Shown here piece by piece: positions 15,812-23,417 of a DNA stretch of 64,000 bases. Under the pieces are notes generated by a model. It had not been told where the DNA came from and did no database searches. It saw nothing but the letters and a program-made list of their open reading frames with translations. The DNA comes from Imperialibacter sp040222815 (GTDB lineage: Bacteria > Bacteroidota > Bacteroidia > Cytophagales > Cyclobacteriaceae), in the NCBI RefSeq assembly GCF_040222815.1, contig NZ_JAVKCH010000027.1:1-64000 (forward strand). The letters run 5' to 3'. Each line of letters begins with the position of its first letter. The first letter of the stretch is position 1. The translations under genes and the position numbers were made by a program.

Positions 15812-17167
15812 ATGACGAAGCGCATACTGTTGGTCGGAGCCGGAAGGTCTTCCTTTTCTTTAATTAACTACCTCATCAGCCTTTTGAAAGAGAACAACTG
15901 GCAGCTCTGCATTGGCGATCTCGATGTTGGCTTTCTAAGTGAAAAGTTCGGCTCTGTTGAGAATGTGCAAGTAATCTCCTTTGACGTTTTTAATCAGGAG
16001 CAAAAAACCAAAGAAATAACGCAATCCGACCTGGTCATTTCTATGCTTCCAGCCAAGTTCCATATCCACGTGGCTGAAGTGTGTGCAGAGCATGGCATCA
16101 ACATGATTACGGCGTCGTACGTCTCCGACGACGTCAAAGCGCTTGATGAAAAATTCAAAGCCAAAGGAGCTATTTGCGTCATGGAAATGGGCCTCGACCC
16201 TGGCCTCGATCATATGTCGGCCATGAAGGTGCTTGACCGGATCAAAGACAAAGGCTACAAGCTCCATGCGTTCGAAACCTTCACCGGAGGCCTGCTGGCA
16301 CCTTCCACGGAGGACAACCCATGGCAGTACAAATTTACATGGAACCCCCGCAACGTGGTGCTGGCAGGGCAGGGCATTGTGAAGTTTATTCAGGAGGGGC
16401 GATTTAAGTATATTCCCTATCACAAGGTGTTCAGGCGCACAGAAGTCATCCACATACCCGGACATGGCTATTTTGAAGGATACGCCAACAGAGACTCGCT
16501 GAAGTATGTCGACTCCTATGAGCTTCAGAACATCCAAACCCTTTACCGGGGCACACTGCGCAGACCCGGTTTTTGCAAGGCCTGGGATATTTTTATCCAG
16601 TTGGGTGCGACCGACGACTCCTTTAAAATGGAGAGAGTCGACGAAATGACACACCGCCAGTTCATCAACTCATTTCTGTATTTCAATCCACATGATTCCG
16701 TAGAATTGAAACTGGCCCATTACCTGAACATTGACATGGAATCGGAAGAAATGTACAAGCTGAAGTGGCTGGGTCTGTTCGATGATGAGTTAGTTGGCTT
16801 AAAAGAAGGCACTCCGGCACAAATTCTGGAGCATATTCTCAAGAAAAAGTGGACGCCACGCAAAGACGAAAAGGACATGATCGTGATGTGGCATAAGTTT
16901 GACTTCAAAGAAGATGACCAGGCCAGAGAAATCCAGTCGTACATGGTAGTGATGGGCGACAATGCCAACGATACGGCCATGGCCAAAACAGTGGGGCTGC
17001 CTCTGGGCATTGGCGCTAAGATGATTTTGAATGGGGAGTTCAAACTGAGTGGTGTGCAAATACCCACGAAGAGAGAAATTTACAAGCCGGTGCTGAAGGA
17101 GCTGGAAGCCATGGGATTTGAATTCAGCGAAAGGGAAATAGACTTGATGGAAACAGCCAAAGGATAA
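15812..17167 (+). CDS. Saccharopine dehydrogenase-like oxidoreductase
   Basis: The 451-residue product has an N-terminal Rossmann fold (RILLVGAGRSSFSLINYLIS), DLVISMLPAKFHIHVAEVCAEHG, and a C-terminal saccharopine dehydrogenase domain beginning GLDPGLDHMSAMKVLDRI with FETFTGGLLAPSTEDNPWQYKFTWNPRNVV. In lysine degradation the reductase forms glutamate and aminoadipate semialdehyde; related enzymes act on carboxynorspermidine. NPWQYKFTWNPRNV is the substrate-domain signature of saccharopine dehydrogenases. The gene is monocistronic and convergent with the tRNA methyltransferase gene 6 bases away. Confidence 0.92.
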   Translation: MTKRILLVGAGRSSFSLINYLISLLKENNWQLCIGDLDVGFLSEKFGSVENVQVISFDVFNQEQKTKEITQSDLVISMLPAKFHIHVAEVCAEHGINMITASYVSDDVKALDEKFKAKGAICVMEMGLDPGLDHMSAMKVLDRIKDKGYKLHAFETFTGGLLAPSTEDNPWQYKFTWNPRNVVLAGQGIVKFIQEGRFKYIPYHKVFRRTEVIHIPGHGYFEGYANRDSLKYVDSYELQNIQTLYRGTLRRPGFCKAWDIFIQLGATDDSFKMERVDEMTHRQFINSFLYFNPHDSVELKLAHYLNIDMESEEMYKLKWLGLFDDELVGLKEGTPAQILEHILKKKWTPRKDEKDMIVMWHKFDFKEDDQAREIQSYMVVMGDNANDTAMAKTVGLPLGIGAKMILNGEFKLSGVQIPTKREIYKPVLKELEAMGFEFSEREIDLMETAKG

Positions 17168-17173
17168 GAACCG

Positions 17174-17884
17174 TCATAAATTCAAGTAATACGGTGCCAG
17201 CAGCTTTTTAAAGGCTGCGGTATAGGCATTTGAGTCATCTCGTATCACCAGTTCACTTTGTGTTGTCTTGGCTTCAGTTTTCGCATAGCAGGTGATCATT
17301 CTGAATATCGAGCCTCCTTCCTTGTTTCTGATGATGTGGTTTTCTAACGGATGCAGCCCTTGTAGTTTGGCCGTTTGGGCAAACAGTCCTGCCTCGTAGG
17401 CGGGATAGATCACATAAAACCTTCCCTCCGGCATTAGCAGCTTACCGACAACAGCAGCCAGGTCCTTCATTGAAAGGCTATAAGTATGCATCGCCAGCTT
17501 TCTTCTGACGTCATCGGATGGCACGTAGTTGGTGTAAAAAGGTGGATTGGAAACAATCATGTCGAAACACTCGGGAGCTTCTTCAGCAAAAACCTGAATG
17601 GTAGCGTTGACGATATTCACTCTTTCCCTCCATGGACTGCTTTCCACATTTCGAAGCGCCTGTGCAGCTGCCTCTCCGTCAGCTTCAACCGACGTTATTT
17701 TTCCATTCGTTCGTTGAGCGATCATTAAAGCCAGCAGCCCCGTACCGGAACCAATATCCAGAACACTGGCATCGCCACCACAGGTGGCAATAGCTCCTAA
17801 CAGGCAGCCCTCAGTGCTCACCTTCATGGCCGCACCATCCTGATTGATCCTGAATTGCTTGAATTGAAAAAAGTTATTTCCCAT
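17174..17884 (-). CDS. tRNA1(Val) adenine-N6-methyltransferase (TrmN6/YfiC type)
   Basis: The 236-residue product has the SAM site VLDIGSGTGLLALMIAQR and the N6-adenine catalytic motif IVSNPPFYTNY, and begins FFQFKQFRINQDGAAMKVSTEGCLLGA, the typical N-terminus of YfiC homologues that methylate A37 of tRNA-Val. It is full length for the family. A small ORF over the start region in another frame was ignored. Confidence 0.92.
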   Translation of the reverse strand: MGNNFFQFKQFRINQDGAAMKVSTEGCLLGAIATCGGDASVLDIGSGTGLLALMIAQRTNGKITSVEADGEAAAQALRNVESSPWRERVNIVNATIQVFAEEAPECFDMIVSNPPFYTNYVPSDDVRRKLAMHTYSLSMKDLAAVVGKLLMPEGRFYVIYPAYEAGLFAQTAKLQGLHPLENHIIRNKEGGSIFRMITCYAKTEAKTTQSELVIRDDSNAYTAAFKKLLAPYYLNL

Positions 17885-17983
17885 ACGATACCGCTTTCAA
17901 CACCTTGCCCCTTCCCGTGATACACTCATTTGTAGCTGCATAAATAGCCGTTTGGAAGGCTAAAGTGATTTTCAGTGTTAAAA

Positions 17984-18001
17984 ATACCTAAAAATAGGTA
18001 T
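17984..18001. promoter_or_regulatory. Palindromic operator-like site
   Basis: ATACCTA at 17984-17990 and TAGGTAT at 17995-18001 form a perfect 7-bp dyad with an AAAA spacer. It lies in the 280-base gap between the tRNA methyltransferase gene and a gene with a LuxR-type C-terminal helix-turn-helix, about 165 bases before that start. It may bind a dimeric regulator. The remainder of the gap shows no ORF or RNA gene that I recognise. Confidence 0.4.
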
Positions 18002-18164
18002 AGAACTCCGTGTTATTCTTGGGTACTTCGATGCGTACAAAAATGACAGCAGAAATCCTGTTCGGAAGCGATACCTGGAAAAAGTAAAGCAGCCGAAAAA
18101 TGACCTGAGCAATCATTGGGGTTTCTGAAAATGTCGAACTACTAACTTCTAACCCCGTGAGGCA

Positions 18165-18647
18165 ATGCAACCTGAAATCAACAATGATAAACCAATTGCG
18201 GATGATCTTAAAAGCTCATCTGTAATAGGGCTGATTACCAATTACAAGAGAAAAGGAATGTTTGAAGCTCGTTTGATAGAAAAAGACGACGATGATAAAA
18301 AATATATCTATTTGAAAGTGGGCCACGAAGACTTTTATATTGATCTGGACGAGAACGACATCCTAAGCGATATGTTCTCAGAGCATGAAATGGCCTCGCT
18401 TATCGAGGAGCTGATCATTGAAAATTTAAGACTGGAAAGCAACCTGAGGGCTGCATCACAATGGCTCACAACTGATGAGTCGACCATTTTGGAGCTATCG
18501 GCCAAAGGATACAACGCACAGCAATTGTGCTCAAAAACAGGCCTTTCATCAGACACTATCGAAACACTGAAGGGAGAGCTAAGCTTAAAACTGAACAAGA
18601 GCAGCTTCGAGGAGGCTCTGGAATTTATCAGAATCAAGAAACTTTAG
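18165..18647 (+). CDS. Hypothetical protein with LuxR-like C-terminal helix-turn-helix
   Basis: The 160-residue product has a small N-terminal beta-rich domain (VIGLITNYKRKGMFEARLIEKDDD, YIYLKVGHEDFYIDLDENDIL), a coiled acidic helix (MASLIEELIIENLRLESNLRAA) and a C-terminal segment LTTDESTILELSAKGYNAQQL then GLSSDTIETLKGELSLKLN that follows the spacing of LuxR/NarL helix-turn-helix domains. No receiver domain is present. DNA binding is an inference from this pattern. A 7-bp dyad at 17984-18001 upstream might be an autoregulatory site. Convergent with rnhA. Confidence 0.78.
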   Translation: MQPEINNDKPIADDLKSSSVIGLITNYKRKGMFEARLIEKDDDDKKYIYLKVGHEDFYIDLDENDILSDMFSEHEMASLIEELIIENLRLESNLRAASQWLTTDESTILELSAKGYNAQQLCSKTGLSSDTIETLKGELSLKLNKSSFEEALEFIRIKKL

Positions 18648-18658
18648 TAGTCGTAAGT

Positions 18659-19117
18659 TTAAGTAGTAGAATCCTCGAATCCTTGGTCAACTAGTAAGTG
18701 CGGAGCTTCAGCGCTTTGCACTGCTAGCTGATCACACCTTTCGTTCTCAACATTGCCAGCATGGCCCCTCACCCAGTGAAACTTCACTTTATGAGGTGAT
18801 GAAGCTTTTAAATACTCCTCCCAAAGGTCCTGATTCTTCTTTCCCTTAAACCCTTTTTTCACCCAGCCTGCCAGCCAGCCCTTTTCCACAGAGTTCACCA
18901 CATACTGCGAATCGGAATATACGTCCACCTGCACACCCGGCCTCTTCAGTGCCTGAAGACCTCTGATGACAGCCAGCAGCTCCATCCTGTTGTTGGTTGT
19001 TAACCTATAGCCTTCACTTAGCTCCTTCCTGAGGTCTTTGTGCAGCAACACAGTGCCGTAGCCTCCCCGCCCCGGATTGCCTTTTGCTGCGCCGTCGGTG
19101 TACATGATTACCTTCAT
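18659..19117 (-). CDS. rnhA: Ribonuclease HI
   Basis: The 152-residue enzyme cleaves the RNA strand of RNA-DNA hybrids. Catalytic acids are visible in MYTDGAAKGNPGRGGYG (Asp), TTNNRMELLAVIRGL (Glu) and VYSDSQYVVNSVEKGW (Asp), with the VRGHAGNVENERCDQLA histidine/aspartate region at the C-terminus. Its ATG overlaps the stop of the upstream MarC gene by 4 bases, so the two are coupled. Confidence 0.97.
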   Translation of the reverse strand: MKVIMYTDGAAKGNPGRGGYGTVLLHKDLRKELSEGYRLTTNNRMELLAVIRGLQALKRPGVQVDVYSDSQYVVNSVEKGWLAGWVKKGFKGKKNQDLWEEYLKASSPHKVKFHWVRGHAGNVENERCDQLAVQSAEAPHLLVDQGFEDSTT

Positions 19118-19689
19118 GTCAGTAGGTTGGTTTTAATCAGTTTGATGGCTATCGAAAGCAAGATGATTCCAAATACCTTCCGAAGGATGTTGAGCCCGGC
19201 TTTGCCCAGTTTACGTTCGAGCCAGTTGGTGGTTTTTAACACCAGGTAAACAAACAGCAGGTTGACCACGATGCCCACCAGTATATTCGGCAGGGAGTAT
19301 TCCGCCCTCAGGGAAAGTAAGGTTGTCATGGTGCCTGCCCCGGCAATAAGCGGAAAAGCAATCGGTACAATAGAGCTGGAAGTAGCACCGCCCTCTATTT
19401 GCTCATGCTTAAAGAACTCCACACCAAGAATCATTTCCAAACCAATAATGAAAATCACCAGTGCTCCGGCAATGGCAAACGAGCTGATATCAACCCCAAA
19501 AAGACCGAGAATTTTCTCTCCCAGAAAGAGAAAAACGATCATTAAAACCCCCGACGCCAAAGTAGCCTTTTCTGACTGGATATGCCCTACCTTCTGCCTG
19601 AGCGACACAATGATGGGAATGCTACCAAGGATATCGATAACAGAAAAGAGGATAAGAGAAACAGAAAGAATTTCTTTGAAGCTGAACAT
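19114..19689 (-). CDS. MarC/NAAT family integral membrane protein
   Basis: The 191-residue product is predicted to span the membrane about six times and carries MarC features: FSVIDILGSIPIIVSLRQK in the first helices, IGLEMILGVEFF in the middle and SSSIVPIAFPLIAGAGTMTTL. Members are labelled neutral amino acid transporters or antibiotic-resistance proteins, but functions are largely unproven. It is translationally coupled to rnhA. Confidence 0.9.
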   Translation of the reverse strand: MFSFKEILSVSLILFSVIDILGSIPIIVSLRQKVGHIQSEKATLASGVLMIVFLFLGEKILGLFGVDISSFAIAGALVIFIIGLEMILGVEFFKHEQIEGGATSSSIVPIAFPLIAGAGTMTTLLSLRAEYSLPNILVGIVVNLLFVYLVLKTTNWLERKLGKAGLNILRKVFGIILLSIAIKLIKTNLLT

Positions 19690-19734
19690 TTTCCTTATGA
19701 AAATTTGGAGCGCAAATTTTGCTCTCTGAATCAG

Positions 19735-20802
19735 CTAATCAAAGTTTTTCTTGAGGAAAAAGCGAAGAGATTGGATTTCTTTTTTCTTGATGGAAGGAAA
19801 GTTGGCAATTCGTATAGTGTCTTCCTTCCACTCACCATAGCCACTTCCGAGGGTGAACCCAGCATCGGAGGACTTCTCCAGCAGCTCTTTTATCACCGAA
19901 GGTTCAGCTTTCAGTGGAATGACGGTAGTAGAACGCACCGATTCATTCTCGACAAGGGGTGTCCATGAGTCAAACTTGTTCAGAAAATCCATCCAGTCGA
20001 GAAACCTGTTTTTGACTTTTCTATTAATTTCTTCAATAGGTCTTCTGTCTTCCATCAGCCGGTAGAGCAGGTAAATACCTAATATATTCGGAGTGTAGGG
20101 AGTCTGGTCCTTTCTGCTATTGGCTATAGAAAAGAGAAGGCTGTTGTAGTGATCGTTCTCATTCAATTTCTCAGCCTTTGCAACGGCGGTCGGCGACAAG
20201 ATCATAATCCCCATCCCAGAAGGCAGCCCGAATCCTTTTTGCACAGAGGCAAACCAAACATCGGCCATTTTGAAAGGCAGTGTTGTGGCTGCCATGCTGG
20301 AAGTGGCATCCACGGCAATGAGCCTGTCGGCGAACTGCCGCCGTAAAATCGTTAGTTCTACATCGCTTACCTGCGTGCCGTTGGAGGTTTCATTTTGTGT
20401 AACACAAACAACATCCGCCTCGTCAGGAACGGCAAGTAACTTTATGGGGATTGAATCTTCTATATCAAATGAAGCGGCATGGGTTTCAACACCGAGCTTT
20501 CCGGCATATTCACACCATTTATTACCAAACGCTCCGTTATACACATGAAAACTGGCTTTTGCTGTCAAGCTCTGCGCAATAATCTCCCAGCATTCGGTAG
20601 CTGACGAAGTGAAAATGATCTCGTAGTCTTCGGGCACATCTAGTTTTTGTTTGAGCAACTTCTTTGTCTTTTTGAAGAGCTTCATAAAGGCAGCACTCCG
20701 ATGGTTTTCGGAAAGTATTCCTTCCATGTAAGCATCATAGAAGTACTCGGTCACCTTGGCATTGACCCTCGACGGCCCCGGATAAAAGGAGATGTGGCTC
20801 AT
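19735..20802 (-). CDS. Class V aminotransferase (phosphoserine/alanine-glyoxylate type)
   Basis: The 355-residue PLP enzyme starts ISFYPGPSRVNAKVTEYF, with ENHRSAAFMKLFKKT, the cofactor Asp in LIAVDATSSMAAT and the Schiff-base Lys in WFASVQKGFGLPSG. These fit the SerC/alanine-glyoxylate branch of class V. Serine biosynthesis is plausible, but no serA or serB is in the window, so no symbol is given. Its start overlaps the stop of aroQ by 4 bases. Confidence 0.88.
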   Translation of the reverse strand: MSHISFYPGPSRVNAKVTEYFYDAYMEGILSENHRSAAFMKLFKKTKKLLKQKLDVPEDYEIIFTSSATECWEIIAQSLTAKASFHVYNGAFGNKWCEYAGKLGVETHAASFDIEDSIPIKLLAVPDEADVVCVTQNETSNGTQVSDVELTILRRQFADRLIAVDATSSMAATTLPFKMADVWFASVQKGFGLPSGMGIMILSPTAVAKAEKLNENDHYNSLLFSIANSRKDQTPYTPNILGIYLLYRLMEDRRPIEEINRKVKNRFLDWMDFLNKFDSWTPLVENESVRSTTVIPLKAEPSVIKELLEKSSDAGFTLGSGYGEWKEDTIRIANFPSIKKKEIQSLRFFLKKNFD

Positions 20803-21221
20803 TTATTATCAAGCAGGTATTGAACTCCTAGTTTGTAGCCTGTAAGCCCCAGTCCGCTGATGATCCCTACACAATTCTTTGTCAGGTAGCTATGATGGCG
20901 AAAAGCCTCACGGGCATAAATATTGGAGATGTGAACTTCCAAAACAGGTGTTTCGATAGCGGCGATGGCATCGGCAAGCGCCACCGAGGTATGCGTAAAA
21001 GCACCCGCATTGAGCACAACGCCTTTCTGCGAAAAACCAATTTTATGCAAATAGTCGATCAGTTCCCCTTCATGGTTTGACTGAAAATACTGCAAATCGA
21101 CAGACGGAAATGCTTTCTTGAGTTCTTCGAAATAGGTTTCAAACGACTGAGCACCATAAATGCTTTTCTCACGCACTCCCAGTAGGTTCAGATTGGGTCC
21201 GTTAACGATACTTATTTGCAT
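20799..21221 (-). CDS. aroQ: Type II 3-dehydroquinate dehydratase
   Basis: The 140-residue product catalyses the third step of the shikimate pathway as a dodecameric flavodoxin-like enzyme. Signatures are ISIVNGPNLNLLGVREKSIYG (catalytic Tyr on the lid), YFQSNHEGELIDYLH, LNAGAFTHTSVALADAI and EVHISNIYAREAFRHHS with the catalytic His. Its start faces xerD, a gene order often seen in this phylum. Confidence 0.97.
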   Translation of the reverse strand: MQISIVNGPNLNLLGVREKSIYGAQSFETYFEELKKAFPSVDLQYFQSNHEGELIDYLHKIGFSQKGVVLNAGAFTHTSVALADAIAAIETPVLEVHISNIYAREAFRHHSYLTKNCVGIISGLGLTGYKLGVQYLLDNK

Positions 21222-21306
21222 ACCTTAAGCCTGTGTTATCTAAATATTTTGTAAAGTAAATGTTCCTTGACTATTGGCAAGTACAATTCTCCTAAATTTA
21301 CTGCCT

Positions 21307-22206
21307 ATGGCTTGGGAACTCTACATTAAGCAATTTAAAAATTACCTGAAACTGGAGCGCTCTCTGGCTCAGAATTCTATCGACGCCTACCTTCACGATG
21401 TGCGCCTGTTTGCACAGTTTATGGAAATCAAAGGGCTTTCGCTGAGCCCCGAAGAAGTAAAGCCTAAGCATATCCACGATTTTCTGGAACATGTGAACGA
21501 ACTTGGCCTGGCCGCCCACTCGCAGGCACGGATCATCTCAGGCCTCAAGGCCTATTTCCGGTTTCTGCTTAATGAGGGTGATATCCAGAAAGACCCGATG
21601 GCGCTTATTGAATCGCCTAAATTGGGGCGCAAGCTACCCGACACCCTCGACTACAACGAAATAGAGCAGCTTCTGGCAGCCATTGACCTCTCAACACCTG
21701 AGGGAATGCGTAATAGAACCATTCTTGAAACGCTCTACGGGTCTGGTCTTCGGGTATCCGAATTAGTCGGTCTCAAAAGAGAAAACGTGTTTCTGGATGT
21801 CGACTTTCTCAGAGTGCTCGGCAAGGGTAGCAAAGAAAGGCTGGTTCCGCTTGGCTCCGACTCCAAGAAATACCTCACTATGTACATGAACGAGGTGCGG
21901 GTGCATATTCCCATCAAACCAGGTAACGAGGCATTTGTGTTTTTGAACAGGCGTGGTTCTAAGCTCAGCAGGGTGATGGTGTTTATGGTGATCAAAGACC
22001 TGGCAGCGAAAATTGGACTAAAAAAGAAAATCAGCCCGCACACCTTCCGCCATTCATTCGCTACGCACCTCATAGAAGGCGGTGCCGACCTGAGGGCGGT
22101 GCAGGAAATGCTGGGGCACGAATCCATCACCACCACGGAAATTTATACCCACCTCGACAGAGACTACCTGAGGCAGGTGATTACGCAGTTCCACCCACGG
22201 AGTTAA
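21307..22206 (+). CDS. xerD: Tyrosine recombinase XerD
   Basis: Starting at ATG 21307 (MAWELYIKQFKNYLKLERSL) the protein has 299 residues, the Xer length, with an N-terminal core-binding SAM-like domain and catalytic residues in GSGLRVSELVGL (Arg), HTFRHSFATHL (His-x-x-Arg), LGHESITTTEIYTHLD (His and nucleophilic Tyr). XerD resolves chromosome dimers at dif together with XerC, activated by FtsK, whose gene lies 1.2 kb downstream here. Its position among conserved genes marks it as the housekeeping enzyme, in contrast to the recombinase at 62454-63584. Confidence 0.95.
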   Translation: MAWELYIKQFKNYLKLERSLAQNSIDAYLHDVRLFAQFMEIKGLSLSPEEVKPKHIHDFLEHVNELGLAAHSQARIISGLKAYFRFLLNEGDIQKDPMALIESPKLGRKLPDTLDYNEIEQLLAAIDLSTPEGMRNRTILETLYGSGLRVSELVGLKRENVFLDVDFLRVLGKGSKERLVPLGSDSKKYLTMYMNEVRVHIPIKPGNEAFVFLNRRGSKLSRVMVFMVIKDLAAKIGLKKKISPHTFRHSFATHLIEGGADLRAVQEMLGHESITTTEIYTHLDRDYLRQVITQFHPRS

Positions 22207-22256
22207 AATTGGTGGATTAATGCTTTGTTGTTTTCTTTGCCCATAAATATCGTTGA

Positions 22257-23279
22257 ATGTACAAAGCCCTTATTAAGCCCCTATTTTTCTTGCTTTCTCC
22301 CGAAAAAGCGCACTACCTGGCCATGAATTTGCTTTCGCTGGTTTGTAAAATACCTGGCGGAAAGTGGCTGACGTCTGCACTATTTAGCTACCAGCGGCCT
22401 TCACTGGAAAAAGAAGTGTTTGGCATCAAATTCCCCAACCCCGTTGGTCTGGCTGCCGGATTTGATAAGGATGCCAGGTGGATCGACAGCCTGGATGCGC
22501 TGGGCTTTGGCTTTATTGAAATTGGTACATTGACGCCAAAAGCGCAGGACGGAAACCCGAAACCACGGCTTTTCAGGCTGCCGGAGGATGAGTCGCTTAT
22601 AAACAGAATGGGCTTCAACAACCAGGGAGTAGACGCAGCGGTGGTAAGGCTTCGTCAAAGAAAATCAAAAGTCATTGTGGGTGGCAATATTGGCAAAAAC
22701 AAAGTAACCCCGAATGAGAAAGCTGTCGACGACTATGCTATCAACTTTCTTAAGCTGTTTGATGTAGTTGATTACTTCGTAGTCAATGTAAGCTCACCCA
22801 ACACGCCCAACCTTCGGGCCCTTCAGGAGAAAGAGCCGCTGAAAGCGTTGCTATCGAGCCTGCAAACGATGAACCTTTCGAAGCCAGCGCCAAAACCAAT
22901 TTTATTGAAAATCGCTCCCGATTTAACGAATAGCCAACTGGACGACGTCGTTGAAATTGTTACCGAAACCGGTATTGCAGGCATTATCGCCACCAACACC
23001 ACTATCAGCCGAGATGGGCTTGTTACTGACCAGCAAAAGGTTGAGCAAATAGGTGCTGGTGGTCTCAGTGGAAAAGTCCTCAAAGAAAGGTCCACCGAAG
23101 TCATTCGCTATTTACACACCAAGACCAACGGAGGAATTCCCATTATTGGCGTGGGTGGCATCTCTACAGCCGCCGATGCGAAGGAGAAACTTGATGCTGG
23201 CGCCTCCCTGGTGCAGGTGTACTCAGGCTTTATTTACGAAGGACCATCCATTGTGAAGAACATTCTGAAACAGCTTTGA
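22257..23279 (+). CDS. pyrD: Quinone-dependent dihydroorotate dehydrogenase
   Basis: The 340-residue class 2 enzyme oxidises dihydroorotate to orotate at the inner membrane. It has the N-terminal membrane-associating helices (MYKALIKPLFFLLSPEKAHYLAM), NPVGLAAGFDKDARW, FIEIGTLTPKAQDGNPKPRLFRLPED, VNVSSPNTPNLRALQ with the catalytic Ser, IATNTT and the FMN phosphate site PIIGVGGISTAADA. It is full length. Confidence 0.97.
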   Translation: MYKALIKPLFFLLSPEKAHYLAMNLLSLVCKIPGGKWLTSALFSYQRPSLEKEVFGIKFPNPVGLAAGFDKDARWIDSLDALGFGFIEIGTLTPKAQDGNPKPRLFRLPEDESLINRMGFNNQGVDAAVVRLRQRKSKVIVGGNIGKNKVTPNEKAVDDYAINFLKLFDVVDYFVVNVSSPNTPNLRALQEKEPLKALLSSLQTMNLSKPAPKPILLKIAPDLTNSQLDDVVEIVTETGIAGIIATNTTISRDGLVTDQQKVEQIGAGGLSGKVLKERSTEVIRYLHTKTNGGIPIIGVGGISTAADAKEKLDAGASLVQVYSGFIYEGPSIVKNILKQL

Positions 23280-23352
23280 TCGTTGAAAAGCTTTCAGCAG
23301 AAAGCTCATAGTTGCTGGCAAAGGAGCACACAAGAAACTCCTGTGCCTTTCG

Positions 23353-23383
23353 TTGAATTGCTGAAGAGGTATCACTATTTTTG
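23353..23383 (+). promoter_or_regulatory. Promoter of ftsK
   Basis: TTG at 23353-23355, a 20-base spacer and TATTTTTG at 23376-23383 match the Bacteroidota sigma-A consensus (TTG, 19-21 bases, TAnnTTTG) fully. The ATG is 35 bases downstream. Confidence 0.7.
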
Positions 23384-23417
23384 AGGCTTATTCATACATC
23401 CTGGGAGAACCTCCTAC

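Noticed and set aside
15935..16654. 239-residue ORF on the minus strand
   Set aside because: Antisense to the saccharopine dehydrogenase-like gene; no family features.
17988..18170. 60-residue ORF on the minus strand
   Set aside because: Covers the dyad and leader of the next gene, has no recognisable motif and no ribosome-binding context.
21307..22206. XerD-type recombinase as a sign of a mobile element
   Set aside because: It is flanked by conserved aroQ and pyrD, has standard Xer length and features, and is close to ftsK, so it is the housekeeping enzyme.
23281..23350. Terminator between pyrD and ftsK
   Set aside because: Only an imperfect stem without a T-tract can be drawn; not strong enough to report.
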